The position numbers and the translations under genes are program-made. Below are positions 1 through 8,361 of a stretch of 64,000 nucleotides of DNA, piece by piece. The notes under the pieces were generated by a model, which did no database searches, was not told the origin of the DNA, and saw only the letters and a list, made by a program, of their open reading frames with translations. This DNA is from JACKJP01 sp050249695 (GTDB lineage: Bacteria > Pseudomonadota > Alphaproteobacteria > Rhizobiales > Tepidamorphaceae), in assembly GCA_050249695.1 (NCBI GenBank), contig JBFWQA010000001.1, positions 372,001 through 436,000 on the forward strand. Direction: 5' to 3'. Positions within the stretch are counted from its first letter, which is position 1; every line of letters starts with the position of its first letter.

Positions 1-1
1 C

Positions 2-76
2 GTGCTGGAATATCTGCTCTGGCTGCAGCGGGCGGACGGGCGCAGCGCCGCCTATTCGGGGCGCAGGGTCCGGTAG
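2..76 (+). CDS. possible 3' end of a gene entering from the left edge
   Basis: An open frame runs from the window edge to a TAG stop at 74-76 and encodes 24 residues beginning VLEYLLWLQRAD. The composition looks protein-like, but the piece is too short to assign. It would converge on, and overlap by 25 bases, the minus-strand CDF-like gene that ends at 52. Chance openness is a real alternative. Confidence 0.25.
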   Translation: MLEYLLWLQRADGRSAAYSGRRVR

Positions 77-699
77 GCCGCGATCCCCGTGCGGATGATG
101 CCGTAGAGGTTGACGGCGGCAATGGTCAGCCCGGCGATCGTGTCGGGCCACCGCGCCACCCAGTCGGAAACGGCCATCGCGGCGACGATGACGCCTGCGT
201 CGGCGACGAAGTCCCAGCGCGTTTCCGCCCAGGCGAAGGCGAACTCCCCCTGCTCGTGGCGAAGGGCCCGCAGCCGCCAGACCGTGATGAGATTGACGAC
301 GAGCGAAACCGCCGCGACCGCCATCATGATCCACGGATTGGGCGGCGCCTTGCCGGTGAAAGCGGTGAACGCCGTCCATCCGATCCACAGATATCCGGCG
401 GCGGCCGCGACCGCGAGCAACGCGAGCGCGGCATAGAACAGCCGCTTCGGCTTGCCGGAGAGATACCCGGCGAGGCCGTAATGGGCCGCGTCCTCCAGCG
501 AATCGATCGCGATGGCCATCAGGGCCAGCGAACCGGTCAGGATCGCCGCCACAGCCTCCATGACGGCCAGTGTGCCCGCAATCGACGCCGACGAGATGAG
601 AACCCGCCGCTCCGCGTCGTTGGCCGGCCTGAGCAGCTCCGCGCCGCCGGCGCCCGGAGGCGGCGGATCTGGCAGGTCGAAGACTTTCGGCTCGTCCAC
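52..699 (-). CDS. CDF-like multi-pass membrane protein (cation transporter family)
   Basis: This 215-residue protein begins with a GTG codon and has about six hydrophobic segments. The arrangement resembles the membrane domain of cation diffusion facilitators, which export divalent metals in exchange for protons. Acidic pairs typical of the family's intramembrane site are visible: D-S-L-E-D in the second segment and D-F-V-A-D in the fifth. The usual C-terminal cytoplasmic metal-binding domain is absent, so this is a short, membrane-only version. It lies 7 bases downstream of the Inh-like gene on the same strand, so the two are probably cotranscribed. Metal specificity cannot be read from the sequence. 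Confidence 0.7.
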   Translation of the reverse strand: MDEPKVFDLPDPPPPGAGGAELLRPANDAERRVLISSASIAGTLAVMEAVAAILTGSLALMAIAIDSLEDAAHYGLAGYLSGKPKRLFYAALALLAVAAAAGYLWIGWTAFTAFTGKAPPNPWIMMAVAAVSLVVNLITVWRLRALRHEQGEFAFAWAETRWDFVADAGVIVAAMAVSDWVARWPDTIAGLTIAAVNLYGIIRTGIAAYRTLRPE

Positions 700-706
700 G
701 GCTGGC

Positions 707-1384
707 CTATTCGGTTTGCAGGATCAGGAACAGCGGCCGGGAGCCGGCCGGATCGCGCTTCCACGCGCCGCCTTCCTCGCTGAACGTCAGCACCTTCTTG
801 CCGGCCGCGTCGAAGAGGGAAAGAACGCCGGCCTCAAGGTTCCACGAGGCGATTCCTGTCTGGACGATGGCGCTGTCGCACCTGTCCAGAAGTGCCAGTC
901 GCATCCGTCCCTCTCCCGCTTCCTCCAGCAGGAAATCGGCCGCGCATATCGGTTCGCCATCCTCGCTGCGCGAGAAGCTCCACACGCCGGTCATGTCTTC
1001 GGCCGTTACCGTGCCGCCGCCGCCGCCCCCGACCGGCGCCAGATAGGCAAGTCCGGTCGAGGCGGTCGCGGCCAGCATGTCCTCGCCCACGCCGGAGAAG
1101 GAAAAAATGCGTGTGCCGTTACTGTCGAAAATATCGAGGTTCCGGCCGCCTTTCGACGCCCAGCTTGTGATGTCGCCGGCCTCGGGAAAGACGGCCGCGC
1201 ATCGGCCGTCGGAAGTCACTTTGAAACGATCGGCGACCGCTTCGCTCGAAAGAACCAGGCTGCAGGACTGGCTTCCGTCCTCGTTGATGAGATCCCATTC
1301 GCCCTGCAACTCCTGAGCAACGCCCGCGGCGGCGTGGAAAAGGAGCCCGAAACCGAGCAGGAAGGCTGGCAAAAATCTTGTCAT
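707..1384 (-). CDS. secreted protein with two Inh/AprI-like (protease-inhibitor lipocalin) domains
   Basis: The 225-residue product starts with a signal peptide (MTRFLPAFLLGFGLLFHAAA, predicted cut near AQA/Q-E-L). Two similar beta-rich units follow, at about residues 25-110 and 128-220. Each has a W-x-(L/F) opening, a cysteine pair and a repeated 'SW..(G)..L..FD..G..(I/V)L.FS' closing pattern. They are joined by a glycine-rich linker (GGGGGG). This pattern matches the AprI/Inh family of periplasmic inhibitors of serralysin-type metalloproteases, which also occurs in alphaproteobacterial outer-membrane lipoproteins. No lipobox is visible. No protease gene is adjacent, so inhibitor activity is inferred from fold only. 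Confidence 0.7.
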   Translation of the reverse strand: MTRFLPAFLLGFGLLFHAAAGVAQELQGEWDLINEDGSQSCSLVLSSEAVADRFKVTSDGRCAAVFPEAGDITSWASKGGRNLDIFDSNGTRIFSFSGVGEDMLAATASTGLAYLAPVGGGGGGTVTAEDMTGVWSFSRSEDGEPICAADFLLEEAGEGRMRLALLDRCDSAIVQTGIASWNLEAGVLSLFDAAGKKVLTFSEEGGAWKRDPAGSRPLFLILQTE

Positions 1385-1569
1385 GGCGGGTCCCGTCAGT
1401 GGCGGCGCGGGGCAAATCCTAAGCGTCGGCGCGGAAAAATCCTAGCCGAAGAGTGAGGAGCCAAAGAAGCGAAATTGCGGCGTTCGGCGCCGGCTGGCGC
1501 GCCCATGCTTGTGCAGGCGGTGCTTTTGCGCATTATACGCGATCATCGAGCCATCTGGAGGCGCGCTTC

Positions 1570-2262
1570 ATGTTGCCTGCCGCGACGAAACCGGGAAACG
1601 GCGGGGCGGCCGGTTCGAATCGCAACCGCGCCTATGACGAGCTGCGTCGCCGCATCCTCTCCAACGCGCTGCCGGCAGGCACCAGCCATCTGGAAGGCGA
1701 TCTGGCGGATATGCTGAACATGAGCCGTACGCCGGTACGCGAGGCTTTGCTCGAACTGGCGCGGGACGGGCTCGTCGAGGTGAGGCCGCGTCATGGCATG
1801 CGAATCCTGCCGATTTCTGCGGACGACATGGCGGAAATCTACGTGCTGCTGGAGGCGATCGAGGGCGAGGCGGCCGCGCTTGCCGCCTCGCGCTATCAGG
1901 AAGAGCTGACGATCGGCGGTATGGAGCGCACGGTCCAATCGATGGAACTGGCGCTTGCATCGGACGATCTGGACGAATGGGCCGAATGCGACAATGAATT
2001 TCATTCGCTTCTGGTAAGCGCTTCCCGCAACCGGCGCATCGTGGATGTGTTCGGACGATTTACCGCGCAGGTTCATCGCGCCCGCATGGCGACGCTGCGC
2101 CAGCGCCCGAGGCCCGCGGGCTCCGCGGCGGAACATGCCGCGATCATCAATGCCATCCGCCGCCGTGATCCCGACCGGGCCCGCCACCTCGCAAGGGAAC
2201 ATCGCAACCGCGTCGGCGCGGTGCTGGTGTCGATCCTGCGCGAGCAGAACATGGAGATGTGA
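1570..2262 (+). CDS. GntR-family transcriptional regulator, FadR/FCD subfamily
   Basis: The 230-residue protein has an N-terminal winged helix (about residues 18-80, with the recognition-helix motif MSRTPVREALLELARDGLVE). A C-terminal all-helical FCD domain follows. The metal-binding residues of the FCD fold are present: D and H in D-N-E-F-H, then H in the E-H-A-A motif and in H-L-A-R-E-H. This subfamily usually binds a carboxylate effector. The ATG at 1570 is chosen over an upstream in-frame start because GGAGG lies 7 bases before it and the protein then begins just before the helix. No obvious partner gene lies next to it, so the target is unknown. Confidence 0.88.
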   Translation: MLPAATKPGNGGAAGSNRNRAYDELRRRILSNALPAGTSHLEGDLADMLNMSRTPVREALLELARDGLVEVRPRHGMRILPISADDMAEIYVLLEAIEGEAAALAASRYQEELTIGGMERTVQSMELALASDDLDEWAECDNEFHSLLVSASRNRRIVDVFGRFTAQVHRARMATLRQRPRPAGSAAEHAAIINAIRRRDPDRARHLAREHRNRVGAVLVSILREQNMEM

Positions 2263-2717
2263 GGCGGCTTCCGTCCTGCGGGAGAGAACAGTCGTGAAAA
2301 CCGTTTTGCTCTGTCCCGCTGATCGGGAATCTGGGATCACAAGCGCCGCGGACATCCGCCATTTCCCACACGGCAAGCGATTTGTCAGCGAAAACGCTCG
2401 CTCACCGGCATGGCTGGCAGCGCCGCGCGCAGCCTGACGATCTTCTCTTCTCGGCGCTCGGGCATCCGGCATTCTGTATATGCGCGCTGCACGCGGGGCT
2501 ACGGTAAATCCAGGGAACCATCATGACGCGTGCCCTCCGGCGCGCGCTGCGGCCTGCCCTCGCGCGGGGCAGTGCCGGCGGCGTTCTTCGTTTTCAGGGC
2601 ACCATTTGACAGCGCCGGACGGCTTCGGTAGAACGCCCGCCGAACAGGGTTTGTAAAACCGTTGTTCCAGCATTGCAAAACGACTGGCCTAAGCCATTGT
2701 AAAAATGGCCCTTCTGT
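2263..2717. other. intergenic stretch between the GntR gene and tRNA-Gln
   Basis: These 455 bases contain no convincing reading frame: the open frames present are antisense or low-quality. The last part, before 2718, probably holds the tRNA promoter, but I cannot assign -35/-10 boxes with confidence. I see no terminator with a T-run and no repeat. Confidence 0.4.
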
Positions 2718-2791
2718 TGGGGAATAGGTTAACGGTAGACCCACGGACTCTGACTCCGTTAGTCCTGGTTCGAATCCAGGTTCCCCAGCCA
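2718..2791 (+). tRNA. tRNA-Gln (anticodon CTG)
   Basis: A full cloverleaf can be drawn. The acceptor stem TGGGGAA pairs with TTCCCCA, followed by discriminator G and an encoded CCA end. The anticodon stem ACGGA/TCCGT encloses the loop CTCTGAC with anticodon CTG, and the T arm is CCTGG-TTCGAAT-CCAGG. The 74-base length including CCA is normal. The gene stands alone. I see no duplicated 3' end nearby that would suggest an integration site. Confidence 0.96.
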
Positions 2792-2995
2792 GCCGCCCAA
2801 GTCGTTCAGCCACGAAACTCAGGGACTGCCGGCGTATCGCCGCCCCCCGGAACAGAAGCGTCGGACACCGGCGGTCTGCATTGTGGCGGGCCAGTCTTGT
2901 CTCTTTGATCCTTTCGTCCTGAATCTGTAATTGAACATCCATTGCCTGGCATGCGCCGGGTCGGATTCCCAAGCGGGTGGTGGAAGGAGGGTGAC

Positions 2996-3442
2996 ATGGC
3001 GATCTACGTCGATGCAGATGCCTGTCCGGTGAAGGCCGAGGTCGAGCGCGTGGGCACGCGGCACGGCCTGCCCATCGTGATCGTCTCCAATGGCGGGATC
3101 AGGCCCTCGGCCAATCCGTTGATTCGGACGGTGGTTGTGCCGGACGGCCCGGATGAGGCCGACAAATGGATCGCCGGGCGCGCAGGGCCGGGCGATATCG
3201 TGATCACTGGCGATATTCCGCTGGCTGCAAAATGTATCGAGGCGGGGGCGCAGGTGCTCAAGCACAATGGAGAAACCCTGAGCGCGCGGAACATCGGAAA
3301 TATTCTCGCCACGCGCGATCTCATGGCCGATCTGCGCGCGGCCGATCCTTTTCTTCAAGGCGGCGGCCGGGGCTTCACAAAGGCCGACCGGTCGCGCTTT
3401 CTCGAAGCGCTGGAACACGCCGTCCGCCGGGGTGGCCGCTGA
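2996..3442 (+). CDS. DUF188 (YaiI/YqxD) family protein
   Basis: The 148-residue protein opens with the family signature YVDADACPVKAEVERVG. It continues with conserved blocks around IVSNG, VVPDGPDEADKWI, GDIVITGDIPLAAKC and LKHNGETLSARNIG, ending in a basic tail. The family has a PIN-like fold and is widespread, but its cellular role is not established. The length is typical. The ATG at 2996 is preceded by GGAAGGAGG at ideal distance, which decides it over an upstream in-frame codon. Confidence 0.92.
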   Translation: MAIYVDADACPVKAEVERVGTRHGLPIVIVSNGGIRPSANPLIRTVVVPDGPDEADKWIAGRAGPGDIVITGDIPLAAKCIEAGAQVLKHNGETLSARNIGNILATRDLMADLRAADPFLQGGGRGFTKADRSRFLEALEHAVRRGGR

Positions 3443-3704
3443 ATGACGGCCGGAAGCGGCGACGTACGCATTGGAGTTCGACCCTGAAGGCAGCCTCGTC
3501 GCCGGCATGAGGACGCAAAAGGTCTCAAGGGCGCGCGGAAAGACTTCCGCATGAATCGTTGCAATTTACGGCGGTCCGCCGTTAGGTGATGATCGTGCCC
3601 TTACGGAAACGAGCGTCCCCCGCGGCAATTGCCCGGATCGTGAAAATCACGCAACCCTGAAACGGCCGCGGCAAACCCATGCGACCTCAGTCCGGAAGAA
3701 CGGC

Positions 3705-4961
3705 GTGAATATCGGGAACGTTGCAGTCAGCCGGCAAAGCCTGCCCAAACGGACGTCGCCCTTGCGCGTCGCGGTCGTGGGAGGTGGTCTTGCGGGATGT
3801 TGCGCCGCGCTCGAACTCGCGCTCGCCGGATGCAAGGTCACCCTGTATGAACGCCAGCCGGAACTGCTCAGCCGGGCGGCGGTCGCCAATGAAGGCAAGT
3901 TGCATCTGGGCTACGTGTACGCCGGCGATCCCGGCCTGGCCACCGCACGCCGGATGGTTGCCGGCGCGTTGAGTTTTCAGCCGCTGATGCGCCGACTGCT
4001 GGGACTGGATGCGCTGGACCTGAATCCGTCTTCGGCGTTCATCTACGCGGTGCACCGCGAGAGTCAGATTCCTCCCGATCAGGTCGGCGCCTATCTGCAG
4101 GCGGTGCACCGGCTCATAGACGAAGCGGCGCACGAACGCGGCAGCTATTTCGGCGTCGATCTGGCCGCGCCGCCCCACGTGCTGGGCAGGGGTGAAATCG
4201 CCAGGCACTACGATACCGGCGAAATCGTCGCCGCATTCCAGACACCGGAGATCGCGATCGATCCGCTGGTGCTGGCGCCGTTGATCGAGAAGCGGGTTCG
4301 CGAAGAGCCGGCAATCGAGCGTCGTACCGCGACCGAGGTGACGGGGTTTGCCGAGACGGACGGCAAGCTGGAGGTCATGACGCGGGACGGCGGACGTCAC
4401 CGCTTTGACCGCGTCGTCAACGCCGCCTGGGAAAACAGGCTCGCCCTTGACGCCACCCTTGGTCTGCATCCACCCCGCCAGTGGTTTCACAGATTCAAGT
4501 ACGGGGTTCGCTTTCGCCCCTTATCGCCGGCCCGCACGCCTTGCACGACCCTTGTCCTGGGGCCGTTCGGGGATGTTGTCGTCTACGCCTCGGGCGAGGT
4601 TTACATGTCCTGGTATCCCGCCGGACTTGCGACCGCATCGGAGGAACTTGTCGTTCCCTACCGGCCGACGCGGCCGGCAGTTTCCGAGGCCGACCGTCTC
4701 GTCCGCGGAACGGTCGAGGGCCTGTGCGACATCGTCCCCGGCCTGCGCGCCATGAAAGCTGCCGATGGCGCCTACGCGGTGCGCGGGGGACAGATCATTG
4801 CCTGGGGGCAGACCGATATTGACGACCCCGGCAGCGGGCTTCACGCGCGTTCGATGATCGGCGTCTCCGCACAAGGACGATATTTCAGCCTCGACCCGGG
4901 CAAACTGACGACCGCGCCGTTCTTTGCCAGACGCTGCGCCGAAGCTGTGCTGGCCTCATGA
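3705..4961 (+). CDS. FAD-dependent oxidoreductase, DAO family
   Basis: The 418-residue protein has an N-terminal dinucleotide fold (VAVVGGGLAGCCAALELAL, about residues 22-40) and the E-R ribose-binding position after the second strand. The C-terminal region carries an FAD-loop pattern (S-A-Q-G-R-Y-F-S-L-D-P-G-K). These place it in the D-amino-acid oxidase/glycine oxidase-like superfamily, but the substrate is not recognisable. Translation probably starts at GTG 3705, with GGAAGAA upstream. The stop overlaps the ATG of the next gene by four bases (ATGA), so it is translationally coupled to a GT2 glycosyltransferase. That coupling suggests modification of a sugar or amino sugar for an envelope polymer, which is inference. 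Confidence 0.8.
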   Translation: MNIGNVAVSRQSLPKRTSPLRVAVVGGGLAGCCAALELALAGCKVTLYERQPELLSRAAVANEGKLHLGYVYAGDPGLATARRMVAGALSFQPLMRRLLGLDALDLNPSSAFIYAVHRESQIPPDQVGAYLQAVHRLIDEAAHERGSYFGVDLAAPPHVLGRGEIARHYDTGEIVAAFQTPEIAIDPLVLAPLIEKRVREEPAIERRTATEVTGFAETDGKLEVMTRDGGRHRFDRVVNAAWENRLALDATLGLHPPRQWFHRFKYGVRFRPLSPARTPCTTLVLGPFGDVVVYASGEVYMSWYPAGLATASEELVVPYRPTRPAVSEADRLVRGTVEGLCDIVPGLRAMKAADGAYAVRGGQIIAWGQTDIDDPGSGLHARSMIGVSAQGRYFSLDPGKLTTAPFFARRCAEAVLAS

Positions 4962-5884
4962 CGGGGCAGGCGCCGATCGTCACCGTGGGGGTTCCCGTCT
5001 ACCGCGGCACGGCATTCGTCGCCGAGACGCTGGCTTCCATCCTTGCGCAACGCGACGTGCGGTTCGCGGTTCGGATCTGCGTCGATGGCGGCGACGAATT
5101 CTCGGCTGCGGCATGCGCGCCGTTCCTGCGGGATCCGCGCGTAAGCCTTGAGGTCTCACCGTCGCGTCTCGGTTGGGTGAAAAACACCGCCGCCGTTCTG
5201 GAAGCGGCCTGCAAGACGGGCGCGGCCTATGCCGTGATCCACCCGCAGGACGACCTCATGAAGCCGTTCTATCTGGCAACGCTCCTGTCCGTCGCGGAAA
5301 GCGAGGGAAGTGTCGTCACCTTCAGCGACATCCAGGCTTTCGGAGAGCGTGAGGCACTGCTGCATCAGGATTCCGTGCGCGGGTCGCCGTTCGAGCGGCA
5401 GATGGCGCTGCTGACCGGCCATTACAACGCGGTGGCGTTTCGCGGTCTCACACGTACGGACGCATTGCGGTCCCTGCCGGGGATCGCCGGCAATTCTGTC
5501 GGCGATTTCGCCGCCGACACCGTGTGGATGGCAAGGCTCGCTCGGGCCGGCGAACTGCGCAGGGTGCCCGAGGTGTTGTATCTGAAGCGCTATCACGGCG
5601 CCAACACGCACACGGCATGGGCACGCTGGCCGGTCGAGATGAAGCTTGCAGCCTGGGCGCAGCATTGCGTGGATATGTTCTGCGAGGCGCTTCATGTGGC
5701 GGAGTCGCGCGACCAGCGCTCCAGATTGTATGCTGCGGCGGTCGCTCGCCTCTTGCACACGGGCACGCCGGTTGGTCCGTATCATGGGGAACTCGCCTCC
5801 TTGTCCAAGGCAGGCAGGCGCGGACTTCGGCTTCGGTTCGAGACGCGGCTGCTGAAGCGGCGGCTCGCTGGCGGGCGAAGCTGA
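4958..5884 (+). CDS. family 2 glycosyltransferase
   Basis: The 308-residue protein has the GT-A opening V-T-V-G-V-P-V-Y-R-G and a helix containing L-A-S-I-L-A-Q. A D-G-G-D nucleotide-sugar motif sits near residue 45 and an acidic H-P-Q-D-D-L motif near residue 97 (the DxD-equivalent). There are no membrane spans, so it is cytoplasmic or peripheral. It overlaps the preceding DAO-type gene by an ATGA junction. The acceptor and donor sugars are not identifiable. Confidence 0.82.
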   Translation: MTGQAPIVTVGVPVYRGTAFVAETLASILAQRDVRFAVRICVDGGDEFSAAACAPFLRDPRVSLEVSPSRLGWVKNTAAVLEAACKTGAAYAVIHPQDDLMKPFYLATLLSVAESEGSVVTFSDIQAFGEREALLHQDSVRGSPFERQMALLTGHYNAVAFRGLTRTDALRSLPGIAGNSVGDFAADTVWMARLARAGELRRVPEVLYLKRYHGANTHTAWARWPVEMKLAAWAQHCVDMFCEALHVAESRDQRSRLYAAAVARLLHTGTPVGPYHGELASLSKAGRRGLRLRFETRLLKRRLAGGRS

Positions 5885-5918
5885 CGGCGCATCCGAGGCG
5901 CGGGAAAGAGGAACTGAG

Positions 5919-6356
5919 GTGACCGGCGATCCTTATGATCTCCAGCGGTTCGTTAAGGCGCAGGCGCCGGTTCACGCGGCGGCGATGGCGCAATTGCGCG
6001 CCGGCCGCAAGACCGGCCACTGGATGTGGTTCGTCTTTCCGCAGCTGCGCGGCCTTGGTCGATCCGAGGCGGCGTCCTTCTATGGCATCGGGTCGCTTGA
6101 TGAAGCGCGGGCCTATCTGGCGCATCCGGTTCTGGGTCCGCGTCTGCGCGATGTCACGATGGCTGCTCTCGCCGCGCCCGCCCGCTCGATCGAGGCGCTG
6201 TTCGGGTCGCCCGATGACACCAAATTCCGTTCGTCCATGACGCTCTTCGCCCTGGCCGCCGAAGCCGAGGAGATTTTTCAGAAGGCGCTGGATCGCTGGT
6301 GCGGCGGCACCCGCGATGCGCAAACATGCCGGTTGCTCGGTATTTCCCCATCGTGA
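5919..6356 (+). CDS. DUF1810 family protein
   Basis: The 145-residue protein carries the family hallmarks: YDLQRFVKAQ near the N-terminus, the block H-W-M-W-F-V-F-P-Q-L-R-G-L-G, then Y-G-I-G-S-L-D-E-A-R-A-Y-L and D-D-x-K-F-R-S-S-M-T-L-F. DUF1810 proteins are small, soluble and related in fold to macro/NADAR-like proteins. Their activity is not settled. The start is GTG at 5919 with AGAGGAA upstream. It lies 34 bases after the glycosyltransferase, probably a readthrough partner rather than a functional one. Confidence 0.88.
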   Translation: MTGDPYDLQRFVKAQAPVHAAAMAQLRAGRKTGHWMWFVFPQLRGLGRSEAASFYGIGSLDEARAYLAHPVLGPRLRDVTMAALAAPARSIEALFGSPDDTKFRSSMTLFALAAEAEEIFQKALDRWCGGTRDAQTCRLLGISPS

Positions 6357-6378
6357 GCGCCGCCTGCGGCCGGCTCGC

Positions 6379-7740
6379 CTAGAGCGTGGCGATGAGGGTT
6401 CCCAGTGTCGCCATTGCGGTGAGAATGGCAAGCGAGAGCGCAGTGAAACGGCCATTCCACCCATAGGCGAGCCTTGTGGACGTGACCCCTTGCTGCTGTG
6501 CGATCAGCAGCATGTTGGCGGTAAAGGGCGTGCCGCAGGTGGTCGCGACCCATCCCCAGATGATGGAGAAGACCAGCCATATCTTGGCGCTTTCCGGCCA
6601 GACGACGCTGAGGCTGCCCGCCAGGATCGCTGCCGACACCAACGGGTTGATGGCGATCGCGGCGCCCAGCACGATGACGCTTGGCACAATTGCCGCGGCG
6701 ATGGTCGCCTGCACGGGACCAAAGCCCGATTCCAGCCAATGCGCATCGGCGAGCGCCCCCGCGACGACGCCCCCAAGCGCGGTGGAACCCCAGATGATCG
6801 CGGTTTCGTTGGCCACGTTCGATGCCGCGCCCGACATCATCGCAAGGGCGCTGCGCGGCGTCATCAGACGGCGCTTCGCCAGCACGAGGCTCATGAAGAC
6901 GCAGCCGGCGACAAGGACGAGAAAGACCACCTGGAACAGCTGGAGATGCGTGACCCGCGAGATGGCCGCAATGGCGATCGACATCAGCGCGACGCCGGCC
7001 ACCGCGCCGATGATCATCTTCCTGTTCGGCGGGGAGTACTCCCTGTCGCGGACGGCAGCGGCGATGCCGCGCCTTTCGAACCGGAAGCCGAACAGCATGT
7101 AGGCGATCGCCATCACCAGACCGACGGAAGCGAAATGAAGATAGTCGACGTCGCCGACCGAGGAGAGCACGATGAGGACACCGAGCGAGAAGGGCGACCA
7201 GAAGGTGGTCGAGGCAAAACCCCGCAGGCTGCCGACGACCAGTGACCGGTTCGTATCCGCGTCGAGATTTCCCGCGCGCGATCTCAGCAGTGTGTTGATG
7301 ACGACGAGGCCCCCGAGATTGAACGGCACGGACAGTATGTGGCTGCCGAAAGTGGTGAAGAGATAGCGCTGTCCCGGTGGCCGCGTGACGATGATCTCTC
7401 CCATCTCGCCGACCTCGCGCGTCAGGTCGGCGAGGCGTCCGAGGGTCTGGAACAGCAACAGCAGTGCAAAGAAGAAGCTGGCCCTGACCACGCCATCGAG
7501 GACGCTCGGCCCTTTCAGGTACCATTCGATCCCGATCGCGGTGATGGCGAGCAGCGTCATGATGATGCCGGCAAAGCGCAGCTTCCGCGCATTCAGAAGG
7601 AGATAGCAGGCGACCACGAGCGTCCACGCGGCGCCACCCATCTTTACTGAAAATATATCGAGAAAGATGCCGGCGATGACGATGACGTAAATGGCAAGGT
7701 TGGCGATGAAGAGCAGGCGCTTGGCAGGAGGATTCGACAT
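6379..7740 (-). CDS. multi-pass membrane protein, ion-transporter-like, family not recognised
   Basis: The 453-residue protein has roughly twelve hydrophobic segments in two halves. Each half has a polar, glycine/serine-rich break: S-T-T-F-W-S-P-F-S-L-G in the first and W-V-A-T-T-C-G-T-P-F-T-A-N in the second. Two such re-entrant-type motifs in an inverted-repeat layout are reminiscent of the ion transporter (IT) superfamily, to which ArsB, DASS and DctM-like carriers belong. I cannot name a family. The ATG at 7740 is preferred over one at 7821, because the extra 27 residues are basic, non-membrane and unlike the rest. It follows GtrA on the same strand after a 197-base gap. Confidence 0.65.
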   Translation of the reverse strand: MSNPPAKRLLFIANLAIYVIVIAGIFLDIFSVKMGGAAWTLVVACYLLLNARKLRFAGIIMTLLAITAIGIEWYLKGPSVLDGVVRASFFFALLLLFQTLGRLADLTREVGEMGEIIVTRPPGQRYLFTTFGSHILSVPFNLGGLVVINTLLRSRAGNLDADTNRSLVVGSLRGFASTTFWSPFSLGVLIVLSSVGDVDYLHFASVGLVMAIAYMLFGFRFERRGIAAAVRDREYSPPNRKMIIGAVAGVALMSIAIAAISRVTHLQLFQVVFLVLVAGCVFMSLVLAKRRLMTPRSALAMMSGAASNVANETAIIWGSTALGGVVAGALADAHWLESGFGPVQATIAAAIVPSVIVLGAAIAINPLVSAAILAGSLSVVWPESAKIWLVFSIIWGWVATTCGTPFTANMLLIAQQQGVTSTRLAYGWNGRFTALSLAILTAMATLGTLIATL

Positions 7741-7937
7741 TTCCGGTGTTTCGATCTCGCCTCGCCGCGGGGCCGTGTCGTGCCGCGATGATGCCGGCGG
7801 ACGCCTGGTCCGACCTTTCATCTTTTAGGAATCTTGGGCGTTTCTTGCATTGCCCGAAGGTTTCGCCAAGGGGCCAATCGCATGGCACGTCTGCGTCCAG
7901 CGGGTGACGCGGCCGCGAAGGACCAGAGGCATGGCCG

Positions 7938-8360
7938 TCAGCCCCGTTGCCGCGACGCCGGAAAGAGCATGGATCGGCGGGCGAGAAAGTTGAACAGGAA
8001 CACGATGCCCGCCGTCGGCACCTTCGCCAGCGCGACCGGCAGGGCTGCGATGCCGACGAAGACGAACATGAGCAGTTCGTTGACCGCAAGACCGGCCACC
8101 CCGATGGCGGCAAAGCCGGCGAATTCGCGGTGCCAGTGAAAGCGGCGCCGGGAGGCGAAAATGAATCGTATGCACAGGAAATAGATCAGGAGCAGACCCG
8201 CGCAGAAGCCCAGCGCGGCCGCGAGGAGATAGTGGATGCCGAGGATCGAGGTGAGGAAGACGAGAATACCGAAATCGAAGGTGAGGGCGGCGGCGCTCGC
8301 GAGGCCGTAGCGGACGAGGTCGGCGATCAGCGGGCGGTGGCTTCCGGCGCTGACCGGCAT
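7938..8360 (-). CDS. GtrA-like family membrane protein
   Basis: The 140-residue protein has four transmembrane segments. It carries the GtrA pattern R-Y-G-L-A-S-A-A-A-L-T-F-D-F-G in the first span, a tryptophan/arginine-rich loop after the second, and F-L-F-N-F-L-A-R-R near the C-terminus. GtrA proteins are thought to move polyprenyl-phosphate sugars across the inner membrane. Its ATG lies one base after the stop of the upstream FAD-dependent oxidoreductase gene, so the two are coupled and probably serve one surface-polysaccharide or glycolipid step. Confidence 0.85.
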   Translation of the reverse strand: MPVSAGSHRPLIADLVRYGLASAAALTFDFGILVFLTSILGIHYLLAAALGFCAGLLLIYFLCIRFIFASRRRFHWHREFAGFAAIGVAGLAVNELLMFVFVGIAALPVALAKVPTAGIVFLFNFLARRSMLFPASRQRG

Positions 8361-8361
8361 G

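Noticed and set aside
2718..2791. tRNA-Gln as a phage or island attachment site
   Set aside because: No integrase gene and no repeat of the tRNA 3' end were seen nearby.
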